Shown: positions 45,720 to 55,125 of the stretch, piece after piece
Position numbering within the stretch: position 1 is the first letter of the stretch
How the letters are laid out: every line of letters begins with the position of its first letter
Source of the DNA: Isoperla grammatica
Taxonomy: Eukaryota; Arthropoda; Insecta; Plecoptera; Perlodidae
DNA length: 64,000 nucleotides
Direction of reading: 5' to 3'
Assembly: GCA_945910005.1 (NCBI GenBank)
Contig: OX246746.1
Span: 25,753,075 to 25,817,074, forward strand
Position numbers and translations under genes: made by a program
Notes under the pieces: generated by a model
Seen by the model: the letters and a program-made list of their open reading frames with translations, nothing else
The model's database searches: none
What the model was told of the DNA's origin: nothing

Positions 45720-46394
45720 ATGGATCCACTGCATATCTTACGGGAACACACTTGGACTAAATCTTTAAATTAGGGCTGCCCAACGATAAAAAAGATCATA
45801 TCGATATCGCGGGAAGAGTTATCGATATCGTGTCGCGATATCGAACTTATCAAGAAACGTATCGATATCGGCGATATCGAAACTTTTCTTGTGTGTTTTT
45901 AGGATTTCCAGACCAGCCAGAGGCCACTTATTATAGACAACATTACCGTTATACGTAAATAAATGTGTGAACTTTGAAATGTCTTATAATGTGTGTCAAT
46001 TTGTGTGTATACTATTTAAAATTCATAATATCCACACAAAACAGCGATATTGTGATTAAAGTGACGTGACGTAATCGTTTTCTTTCTAAACAATTAGCTT
46101 ATTAGGCGCAAGTTCGATATCGCGATATGTACGATATAATAATTCTATATCGATATCGAATTATTTTTCCATTATCGATATCGTATCGAATTATCGATAT
46201 CGTTGGGCAGCCCTACTTTAAATAAACTGGATTCGTTTATCTATAACGTGTTATATAAGTATGTGGGAAATGAGGGAAGCCAACGGCTGTCAAAAGAAGG
46301 ATACAGTTTGATCGTGTCATTATATCTGAAAGAAGTTTGGACAGCTATAAAGTGTGCAGATGTCATTCTCGTGAAAGCACGGAAAGCATACTGA
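45720..46394 (+). pseudogene. Small ORF split by a MITE
   Basis: ATG at 45720 opens 17 codons (MDPLHILREHTWTKSLN) that end at 45770. The next three bases, TAG, are the first bases of the MITE 45771-46215. After the element and its duplicated 8 bp, the frame continues in register from 46224 to TGA at 46392-46394 (56 codons). The uninterrupted frame would be 73 codons. The product is not recognised. It could be a single-exon small protein gene or the first exon of a larger one, and the element might be spliced out. Confidence 0.5.
45771..46215. mobile_element. hAT-type MITE rich in ATATCGAT
   Basis: TAGGGCTGCCCAACGAT and ATCGTTGGGCAGCCCTA form perfect 17-bp TIRs, flanked by an exact 8-bp duplication, CTTTAAAT (45763-45770 and 46216-46223). 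The interior is an alternation of ATATCGAT words with a central AT-rich part. It is non-coding. Confidence 0.95.
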
Positions 46395-46639
46395 ATGTTC
46401 TATTTTATAGTGAAATTACACTACTTTGTGAAATATTTGATACTCATTTCCACACAATGATATTATACAACATTTGAGGATCTATCACGACTGCATTAGC
46501 GAATTATATGAGGGTTTGAAATCAGCTGGAACTAGGCGTAGGCCTAGCCTACTGTGACAACAGAGTAGGCCTAGGCATATGCCTACTTTTACCCATGATT
46601 ATCTATTTGTTGCTGTTATTTATCATTGCTCACACACTC

Positions 46640-47098
46640 GAGTTCAAGATGGCGGCAGTGTAACGTTGTGAGCGCGTACGCACCGTGTTTTTGACTCTAT
46701 TTTGGTGGTTTTTATTGTGTTTTGGAAGTTCTAATTGGTGGTTTTGTGTGTAGTTAAGGTGGTAGTTGAAGTGTAATTGTTAGGAGTGTAAAGTGTGAGG
46801 TGTGTGTGAAGTGATTGTGAAGTGAAGGTGTTCCGCGTGTGTTGAGTGGCAGCTTAGGCCTAGGCCTACGCCCAGGTTAGGACTAGGACTAGTTGGTTGT
46901 GAACGCGTGAGTGCTTGTATGTGAGTATATTTGTGGAGTTGGAGATAACTGGTGAGTGAGTTTCTTTCTGTTTTATATTTTCTGATACTGTGGTTGGTCA
47001 CCGTCAGGGCCACCTCAGTTATTTTGATTAGTTTGGGAAGTAGCAGTGTTCTTTGTCTTCTCGAGAGAGTCTGCGTGAGCTGGTAGGCCAGTGTTGCG
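46640..47098 (+). promoter_or_regulatory. LINE 5' UTR with YY1-like start
   Basis: CAAGATGGCGGC at 46645-46656 is an excellent match to the YY1 initiator-type site and sits where the G-rich element appears to begin. It is followed by about 440 bp of GT-rich leader before the ORF1 ATG at 47099. The minus strand lacks stops here only because of the base skew. Confidence 0.5.
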
Positions 47099-48723
47099 AT
47101 GGCTGGAATGAAAGAGCTGAGTGTGTCCGTGTCTGTGGAGGTGTGCTGTAAGGTGTGTGGTGTGGTGTTGAATGATGGTGTGAGTGCAGTGGGGTGTGAA
47201 GGTGTGTGCCAGATGTGGTTTCATATTGAATGTGCAGGAGTGGCCAAAAGGGTGTATAAGTTGTTGAGTGATGAGAAGCTGGGTGTGGTGTGGAAGTGTG
47301 GTGATTGTAGGATGGGTAGGCCTACTGGTGTGGATGGGGTGAGGATGTTGGCAGTGAATGAGCAGGAGTGGGTGAAAATGGTGAAGGATATACAGGAGGT
47401 GAAGAGTGTTGTGCAGGGCATGAAAGAATGTGCAGATGTGAGAATGGAAGGATGGATGTGAAAGGAGGTGGGGTGCAAGGAGGTGCACCTGAGGAGAATG
47501 TAAGTGAAGGTATGACCGAGGGGGTGAATGGAGTGAAAGTGGGGAAGGAAGTTGTGGTGAGTGAAGTGGAGCGTGAGGGATTGCTTGGAGTGAGTTTGGA
47601 TGGGGAGTGTGAGTCGAATGCAAGTGAGGTGATAGAGGAGCGGAAGTTGGAAGAGAATGTGGTGGATGAAAGACGAGTGCAGGGGAGTGATGTAAGGAGT
47701 GTAAGTGAGGGAATGGGAGGAGTGTGTATGGAAGAGGGTAGTGGAAGAGGAGTGAAAGAGGGTGGTTGTGTGACTGAATGGAGAGGTGATCTGTTTGAGC
47801 TGAATGGAGTGCAGGCACTAGCGCATTGCGTGGGTGCAGATCTGCAGATGAGTGCGGGTATTGCCAGGGAGTTTCGTGTGAGGTATGGAAGGGTGGAGTA
47901 TCTGAGGAAGCAGGGTAAGTGTGTTGGTGATGTGGCTGAAATGAATGTGGAGGGACGAAAGTTGTTCTACATGGTGAGTAAGGAAAGGTCGAGTGGGAAG
48001 CCGAGAGTGGAGGATGTGGAGGAATGTTTGAAGAGGTTGAGGCATAGGTGTGTGGAGGAAGGAGTGGAAAGGATAGGAATGCCTAGGGTTGGATATGGAT
48101 TGGATGGTTTGGGAGATTGTGAGGAGCCTGATTGAGAGTGTGTTTGATGGGGCAGGGGTTGAGGTTGTGGTGTGTGTTAGGAATGAGCATAAGGTGGGGG
48201 GAGGGGGGAAGGGGGGTGGGAGGCAGAACAGTAGGTTGCTCATTGGGGATTCCATGATCCGGAATGCGGCGCGTGTGTGGGAGGCGAATGTATGGGAGGC
48301 TGAGGTGTATGGAGGTGCCAGAGTGAGTGACCTGGTTGAGATTGTAGGCAGTAGGAAGGGTAGTGAAGATGTGAATGTGGTGGTGTTGAATGTGGGGACG
48401 AATGATCTGGGGAGTAAGGTGGATGTGAAAGTGGTGGCGGAGAGTGGGGGTTGGTGCGAGTAGTGAAGGAGAGGTATAGTAAGGCAAGGGTGGTGGTTGG
48501 GGGGATATTGGATAGAGTAGATGGGAGGGGGATAAGCAAAGGGATGATTGAGGAGGTGAATGAGAGAGTGGCTGAGGTGTGTGTGGTAGAGGATGCAACT
48601 TTTGTTAATAGCAGGTTGTGGGTGGGAAGGGGCTTACTGTCAGGAGATGGGTTGCATCTGAATAGGAGTGGGGCAAGAGAGCTAGGTAATCTTTTTGTTA
48701 GGATAGCAGGTAGTTTCGCGTGA
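47099..48723 (+). pseudogene. LINE ORF1: PHD-like finger, macro domain, SGNH esterase (frameshifted)
   Basis: The ATG at 47099 (ATGGCTGG) opens a PHD-like finger: CCKVCGVVL, then VCQMWFHIEC, then WKCGDC, a Cys4-His-Cys3 layout. After a frame change near 47440-47460 comes a Glu/Gly-rich linker and a macro domain: GDLFEL, ALAHCVGADLQMSAGIA, then GMPRVGYGLDGL, with WEIVRSLIESVF in the next frame after a shift near 48105. An SGNH hydrolase follows: LLIGDSM (nucleophile Ser), VVVLNVGTNDL, and after another shift near 48445 GDGLHLNRSG (Asp-His). PHD and esterase modules are known in CR1-type ORF1; I know of no described macro domain there. The ancestor was probably one frame of about 540 codons. 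Confidence 0.8.
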
Positions 48724-48786
48724 CAGGAGGATGGTCAAAGCAAAGGGAGGGATATTCAGGGGACGGATACGGGGAGGGTTAAGATA

Positions 48787-51487
48787 ATGTCAATTAATTG
48801 CAGGAGTGTAAGGAGTGGGGAAAGATTGGAGCAAATGTGGACGTTGATTGAAATGTACGAGCCGGATGTAGTGGTATGTGTGGAAACTTGGTTGGATGAC
48901 GAGATTTTGAATGGGGAGCTAGGGCGTAAGGGATATAACGTTTTTCGCAAGGATAGAAATAGATATGGGGGGGGGGGTGATGATTGTCTGTAGGGAGAAT
49001 GTCAAGGGCACATTGTTGTGGGTAGATAATGTGGTTGAAATGCTGTGTGTGCAAGTAAGGGTGGGGGGAGGTTTTTGTGTGGATGTGGTGGGAGTATACA
49101 GGCCCAAGGATAGTGGGGAGTGGCAAGTGTTAGATAGGTTGGAAGAGATAGTGATGGGTGATAGAGGAGGAGTGTTAGTAATAGCTGGGGACCTAAACTT
49201 GCCTGGAGTTCACTGGGAATGGGGGGAGGGAGGATCTAGGAGGCAGAAGGCAGGAATGGGCCTGTAAACTTATTAATGAGGGGTTAGTGCAAACGGTAGG
49301 AGAAGGGGACGAGGATTTGTGGGGTGGGGAGGAATAACATTTTAGATGTAATATTAGTAAGGCCGGAGGAAGCATGGGTTCACTCGGAGGTAGTAGAGGG
49401 AATGAGCAATCATAGGGTCCCAATAGTAGAGTTAGCAATAGGTAGTGGGGGGAGGGAAGGCAGGGAAATAAAAGCGAAAGTAGGGAAAAGACAATATGGA
49501 GATATGATAGAGCTGATGTTCAGGGTTTGCAAAGGGAGTTACTGGTAATGTATGAAGAGTGGTCTAGTAGGGATGTGGGAGTAAATGAAATGTGGGAAAG
49601 TTTTCTGCAGATATATAGGGGCTTGTTGGAAAGGTTTGTGCCGCAGGTGACTAAGGGGGGTGGGACTGACCCAGTATATTAAATAAAAGAATTAGGTGGT
49701 TGAAGAGGAAGTGCAGAGGGATATATAAGAGGTATAGGAAGACAGGTAAAGGTAAGGAGAAACTTAAGGAGTGGGAGGGAGTTCTTAATAGGGCAAAGGT
49801 CGATGCAAGGGATGATCATATTATGCTGCACTTAATGGATGATGAGGGATTCCAAGGTAAAGGGAGAAGGTTGTATCAACATCTAAGGAACCAGAAAGGG
49901 GGGGGGCGAAATACCCACACTTAAAGGGACTGGGGATGAGTTATTTACTGGTGATAACGATAAAGCGGAGGCTTTGAACTCACACTATGGGGAGGTATTC
50001 CAAGAGAGGGAAGATTCTAGTATGCAGTGGGAAGGGGGGAGGGGTAGCAAGCCTCTCACTATAACGAATCTTGATATTAGAAAGGTTTTAGGAAAGATGG
50101 AAGGGAGAAAGGCATTGGGGCAGGATGGGTTGATGTGTAGATTTTTAAAATTGGGGGGGAGGGGGTTGTTAGGTTTGTAGGGGATATTTGCAGGAAATCG
50201 TTAAGGGAAGGTACTATACCGGAGGTTTGGAGGGAAGGACTTGTAGTGCCAATACATAAGGGGGGGGATAGAAGTCAAGTAGGGAATTACAGACCTGTTA
50301 GTCTCACTGTGGTAGGGAGCAAGATAATGGAAAAGGTAGTAGCAAATTATGTTAGGGAGGTGTTGGAGGGGGAGGGATGGTTGGTAGATAGCCAGCATGG
50401 GTTAAGGGAGGGGTATTCTTGCAAGACACAATTGATAGGTCTTGTTCAGGACATAGGGGAGGCTCTAGATAAGGGGGAGGAGGTTGATGCAGTTTTCCTG
50501 GATTTTGAACAGGCTTTTGATAAAGTGTCTCATGGGATTTTGATGAGGAAGGTTGATAGTGTGATTGCAGATAAAGGGGTTGAAAGGTGGATGGGAGATT
50601 TTCTAGCAAATAGGTCGCAGAGGGTAAGGGTGGGGGAAAGCGTATCAACAACTATCGAAGTTACATCGGGGGTGCCGCAGGGGTCGGTGCTGGGTCCACT
50701 GTTATTTATAATGTTTATTAATGATATAGAAAGGGATATTGAGTCAAGATTAAGGTTGTTTGCTGATGATTGCGTCTTGTATAGGGTGATTATGGGAGTG
50801 GAGGATGCTAAGTTGTTGCAGGATGATTTGAACAGGATAGAGGAGTGGGTTGATGTTAATAGGATGGGTTTGAATGCGGGAAAGTGCAAAGTGGTTGGGT
50901 TCACGCGTAAATTAAAAGGGGATGCGAGAGAGTATTTTCTTGAGGGGGTAGTTTTAGAAAAGGTAAAGAAGTATAAGTATTTGGGAATTGTATTGGTCGA
51001 AGATTTGGGACAGGGGGACCAGGTGCAGGAGAGTGTAAGAAAGGGATATAGAAACTTAGGGTTTGTTATGAGAAATTTGAAGGGAGCTAGTAGGGAGGTA
51101 AAGGATATGGCTTACAAGACAGTGGTACGGCCTATATTAGAATATGGTGGTGCGGTGTGGGATCCATATAGGAAGGGGGAGGTCATGGAATTAGAGAAGG
51201 TGCAGCGTAGGGCAGCAAGGAAGGTTACAGGACAAGTTAGGAGATGGAGGTATGTGGAAGATAGGTTAGGAAATGTGGTAAGGGCTTATGATAGTGTTAT
51301 AGGAATGGTGGGGGAACTGGGTTGGGAGTCCTTAGAGGAGAGACGGAGGAGTGATAGGATGTGTAATTTATATAGAGCAGCTAAGGGGAAGGGAGGGTGG
51401 GGGAAAATCCAGAGCAGGTTGCAAGAAGGAGTTTATAGAGGGAGGGGGGATCATAATTGGAAGTTTCAGTCGGGTAGTGAGAAGTGA
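48787..51487 (+). pseudogene. LINE ORF2: APE endonuclease and reverse transcriptase (frameshifted)
   Basis: The start MSINCRSVRSG at 48787 leads an APE-type endonuclease: VVCVETWLDD, then VVGVYRP and AGDLNLPGVHW in the next frame after a G run at about 48967-48977, and NNILDVIL with MSNHRVP near 49330-49410. After further frame changes (about 49260, 49310, 49540, 49680, 49910 and 50150-50240) the reverse transcriptase is open from 50246 to 51487. It has NYRPVSLT, VFLDFEQAFDKVSH (first Asp), SGVPQGSVLGPLLF and LFADDCVLY (catalytic DD), then a thumb-like and C-terminal region. It performs target-primed reverse transcription in the CR1/L2 group. Confidence 0.9.
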
Positions 51488-51753
51488 TCTGGGTAGGTTT
51501 GGTTTTGTTACCCGAGGAGGTTGTTGAGAGCGAGTCAGTAAGGGAATTTAGAAATAGATTGACAAAAAGGAGGTGATGAGGGAGGGTGGGGAGGGGGTGA
51601 GGTTTGGATAGGTTGCCACCGGGTAGTTGTGGCCCATTTGCAGCCTTTAAGTGTTAAATCTTATCTTATCTTATCTTATCAGGCCTAGTTGCCCTAGATT
51701 AACTAGGCCTACATCTAGGCCTACTCCTGGATTGAAACAAACAACAACAAACG

Positions 51754-52170
51754 CCTAGGCCTGGGCTAGCAAATGTAGCCTAAGCTTGCCATGGATGTAG
51801 GCCTAGGCCTAAGTTTAGTGGACCTGCAGGCCTATAGGCCTAGCCTTATACCCAGTGTAGGATACGAATGCTTAGGCCAGCTTATACCTAGGCTTGTGGC
51901 TAGGCCTAGCATAAACCTAGGCTTAGGGCTAGGCCTAACATAAACCTAGTAATACTTTGCATTTCCTTGGCAAGTTCCTAGGCCTGGGCTAGCAAATGTA
52001 GCCTAAGCTTGCTATGGATGTAGGCCTGTTTAGTGGACATGCAGGCCTATAGGCCTAGCCTTAAGCCCAGTGTAGGATACGAATGCTTAGGCCAGCTTAT
52101 ACCTAGGGTTAGGGCTAGGCCTAGCAAAAAACTAGTAATACTTTGCATTTCCTTGGCAAGTATGTAAGTT
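51754..52170. repeat. Direct duplication, about 200-220 bp
   Basis: GCCTGGGCTAGCAAATGTAG through AGTAATACTTTGCATTTCC occurs twice, at about 51757 and 51980. The second copy is slightly shortened by loss of AGGCCT-rich pieces. Confidence 0.85.
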
Positions 52171-52646
52171 TCAACACAGTAATTTAGGCCTAAGCCATAA
52201 TGCTTGGGTTAAGGTTCACCTTGGAGTTTTCTTTTTACGAGGTGAAGTAATGCGAACACACTAGAAACATCTTCATCATTTAGTATACGTATTTCGCCGT
52301 AAATACTCTTAAAATCTGTCGAAATAAAATGAGCAGAACAAACTCTCATTTGACGATGGCAGTTTTTTTGAGCTCTTCTCGTTTTGGTAAGGTCTGAAAA
52401 GATATTCCAGATATTCCTGCCTGACTTCTACGTAATGGAACGCAGCAATACTGAACCGTTTTTTAAATGTCAAACTAGAATTTAACACCTAAACAGTGCA
52501 CACTGTGGACGATCTAGGCCTATCTCACAATTTCGGCCATATTGATATCGTGACGTCGGGGGCGTCAGACTAAATTCAGCCAGCACTTGATAATCCTTTC
52601 TTAAGTGGGATTTTTCACTGACAACCCAGGATAATACCGAGCATGT

Positions 52647-52709
52647 ACCTTGTTTTATATACATTATATATAAAACAAGGTAGGCCTATAATATTATTAT
52701 AGGCCTACC
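52647..52709. repeat. Two adjacent perfect palindromes
   Basis: 52647-52662 (TACCTTGTTTTATATA) is the reverse complement of 52668-52683 with a 5-bp loop. 52681-52709 is a second hairpin with GTAGGCCTATAA arms around a 5-bp loop. They share GTA at 52681-52683. Confidence 0.9.
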
Positions 52710-53270
52710 TATGCTGATACCACTCTGGTATTTGTGCATGAGAATAAAATGGAAATTGAATTGAAAATTAAATTGCAAATGGAGGATGTCCTCTTGCATG
52801 CACTAACAAACATTTCTTAACTTGGCAACTATTAGGCCTATATTAAAATATTTTCGCTACATTCACTTACACTGAAATCTTCTGCCATAGGCCTACTTAA
52901 AAAGTGATTCACTTCCCACCTTAAACTTTATCTTCTGAATGTAATTTAGCAATGAAATTAAATGCATACAACCATGCAGTCACTCAAGTGAAGTGGTTAC
53001 AAAATGGAGCCTCAAAAAAGACAAGCCAAGCCAAGCCCACAGCCTTCTTTATGTTAAAGCACGAGTTTTGTTCTCCTGCCCTACACTGGTCAGTGTAGCA
53101 AAGCACCTTACACAAACTAAATAGCAAGTGTTCAAATCTCCTGCTGGTTACACAGTTAAGTTTCAATCGCAGGCAAATGCCATAAAAATATTTACACTGA
53201 CTTACATGGGTAGAAAAGAACTGCCAAGTACTGACACTGACATACACTAGTGTAGTGTATGACAGGTGAA

Positions 53271-53289
53271 GGTTAGGTTAGGTTAGGTA
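53271..53289. repeat. GGTTA (TTAGG-type) short array
   Basis: There are three to four GGTTA units in a row, the arthropod-type telomere word on the plus strand. It is not telomeric by length. Confidence 0.85.
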
Positions 53290-53460
53290 CACTTCAAAGC
53301 AAGCCTGTGAAAGCTAGGCGGGCGAAAACGAGAACATCATGGCGGACGCTAGTAGCTGAGTCGCCAACCAACAGAATGCGCGACGATACACTTTTTTGAC
53401 GTTTTTAAGAGTAACCTTTCTTTTGATTGTTCGAAATATTCAAGTAGGCTAGCCACTGAA

Positions 53461-53527
53461 ATGACAGGCAGCGCTCCTCGTGGCGCTCGCGAGCAACTCA
53501 CGACTGAACAAGTGGATGTCTTCCTAT
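53461..53527 (+). CDS. Candidate first coding exon of an unidentified gene
   Basis: The ATG at 53461 encodes MTGSAPRGAREQLTTEQVDV and two further residues before CTAT/GTAAGA, a good donor at 53528. The upstream GC-rich stretch (53310-53400) contains CATCATGGCGGAC, a YY1-like initiator that also opens a seven-codon upstream frame. CpG density is raised relative to the neighbours. No second exon could be linked with confidence; the next coding-like sequence downstream is a transposase. Confidence 0.35.
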
Positions 53528-55123
53528 GTAAGAATTGTCAAATTGTGATAATTATTTAATTAAATACGGCTGAAGTTAAAACTGAAGTTAAAACTGGCAC
53601 ATTTTGCCAAATAAATTCGAAGGTTGTAGGCCTACCTATGACAGACTTCTGTCAATTTACCACATATAAAACCTGCATTGAAGTAACTTAAAACCCAAAA
53701 GTAAACAAATTATAGTTTGATAATTAAAATTATGTTCATAGTTGCTAACATTAATTTTATTGGACTAATGTGTTTTATATTTTTAACTTCATTCGTATGC
53801 CTAACAGCTGGTGAATAGGCCTAGGCCTAGGGCCTATATGACAGAGAAGCACTAAGAATGTGAAAACTGATATCAGATATGATGGCTAGGCCTAGGCCCC
53901 TACACGAGATGAAGAAATACATATCAGGTAGTGCCTAAATAAGCTTAAAATGACATAGGTGTACGTAAATATCATTTAAAAGGAGACCTATCAGTGTCAC
54001 CTAGGCCTAGACCATAGGTTGCGCCCACGCCCACTTCTCGTTCTGACATAGCCACACAATTTGTTCCAATTGAACTGGTAGGCCTAGGCCTAGGCTATAT
54101 CCATGTATGCCATACGTAAACCTACATAGGCCTAGCCTATGCCTTAAGTAAACAATCAAGAATAATATTATTTTGTACAGACCTATGAACATAAGAGGCT
54201 GTTAACTGTCAGTATCCACTTTTCTCACCTGTCGGCCTCCCAAGGCCTGCCAGGAAAACTGTAAAATTTCACTTCCTCCAAAGTGTTGGAAATCACTTTG
54301 CGCTTCCTACAATGCATCACGATTTCCTAGCACGTCTAGGCCCTACCACTTGAAGTAGCATCCATTATTTAAACAAATTTAAATTACGTTTAAAATAAAC
54401 AAGACATAGGCTAGCACAATGTTATACTAACGCCATTTAAACCCGCGCCTAAATCTTTCAGTCATGAGTTGCTAGATTTTACCGCAAGTCAGCGCTGTAG
54501 GTACCAAGGCTCGGTGCCCATATGTATGCCGCATAGGCCTAGGCCTAACAAGCTGCTTTCTTTCTTTCTTTCTTTCTTTCTTCAGCCTAGCCTTGCCTAC
54601 TGCAGCACATAATTCCGGTCACTTATTTTTGTCACCTTTTGATTTCGTTATTTATGTGAATGACGGCTAGGCCTAGGCCTAGGTATCTGAATATAGGCCT
54701 ATAAAATTTGTATTTTGCTAGGCCTAGGCTAGGTAAGCCCTACCTAATTCATACTTCAGTTTTTAACCTCAATTTCCTGGTCCTAGGCCCTAGGCCTAGG
54801 CCTAGCATAATACTATTTTCTAGGGCTGATTTGGAGACCTAGGCTCTTTTTAAGTGGCATGTAAATCTAGGCCTAGCCTAGGCTAGGCCTAGGCTATTCC
54901 CATTTAGGCCCCAGTATGATGTTAACCTTTAATGTTGTTCCAGACGCTTATCCACTAGACCTAGGCCTAAGCCTAGCCTACAGAGTCGCCTAGCTGTGAC
55001 TGCAAAGGGCAGCGCCCAGCGCAGTCCAGTCCCTGTGGATCTATGTGCAATAAATTACTATCAACTATCAGATCTACTAGGTGGGGTCGTCCAATTGGGC
55101 CGGTTCTCAAATCACAAAGGAAG
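53528..55123. other. AGGCCT-rich non-coding DNA
   Basis: Clusters of TAGGCCTAGGCC recur around 53815, 54080, 54665, 54790 and 54880. A (TTTC)n microsatellite lies at 54556-54582. I see no gene. Confidence 0.6.
54556..54582. repeat. (TTTC)n microsatellite
   Basis: Six to seven consecutive TTTC units. Confidence 0.95.
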
Positions 55124-55125
55124 TA

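Larger units (their letters stand above)
46640..51681 (+). mobile_element. LINE of CR1/L2 type with PHD-macro-SGNH ORF1
   Basis: One element spans a 5' UTR (about 46640-47098, starting near CAAGATGGCGGC), ORF1 (47099-48723), ORF2 (48787-51487) and a 3' UTR ending in (TCTTA)n/(TTATC)n at about 51658-51680. The whole sense strand is strikingly G-rich and C-poor, which marks its limits. The esterase in ORF1, the APE endonuclease, the RT type and a short simple-repeat tail fit the CR1/L2/Rex1 group. Several frameshifts interrupt both frames, many at G runs. No target duplication was identified. Confidence 0.85.
51682..53460. other. AGGCCT-dense DNA, duplications and palindromes, no gene
   Basis: The stretch is crowded with AGGCCT and CTAGGCCTAG words. 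A direct duplication (about 51754-51975 and 51977-52170) and two perfect palindromes (52647-52709) are listed separately. 52200-52640 and 52711-53270 contain no frame that I can support. Confidence 0.6.

Noticed and set aside
46780..48598. Long minus-strand frames rich in His, Pro, Ser and Leu
   Set aside because: They are antisense to the LINE ORF1 and stay open only because the sense strand is C-poor.
53271..53289. Telomere or chromosome end
   Set aside because: Only three to four units, surrounded by ordinary intergenic DNA on both sides.
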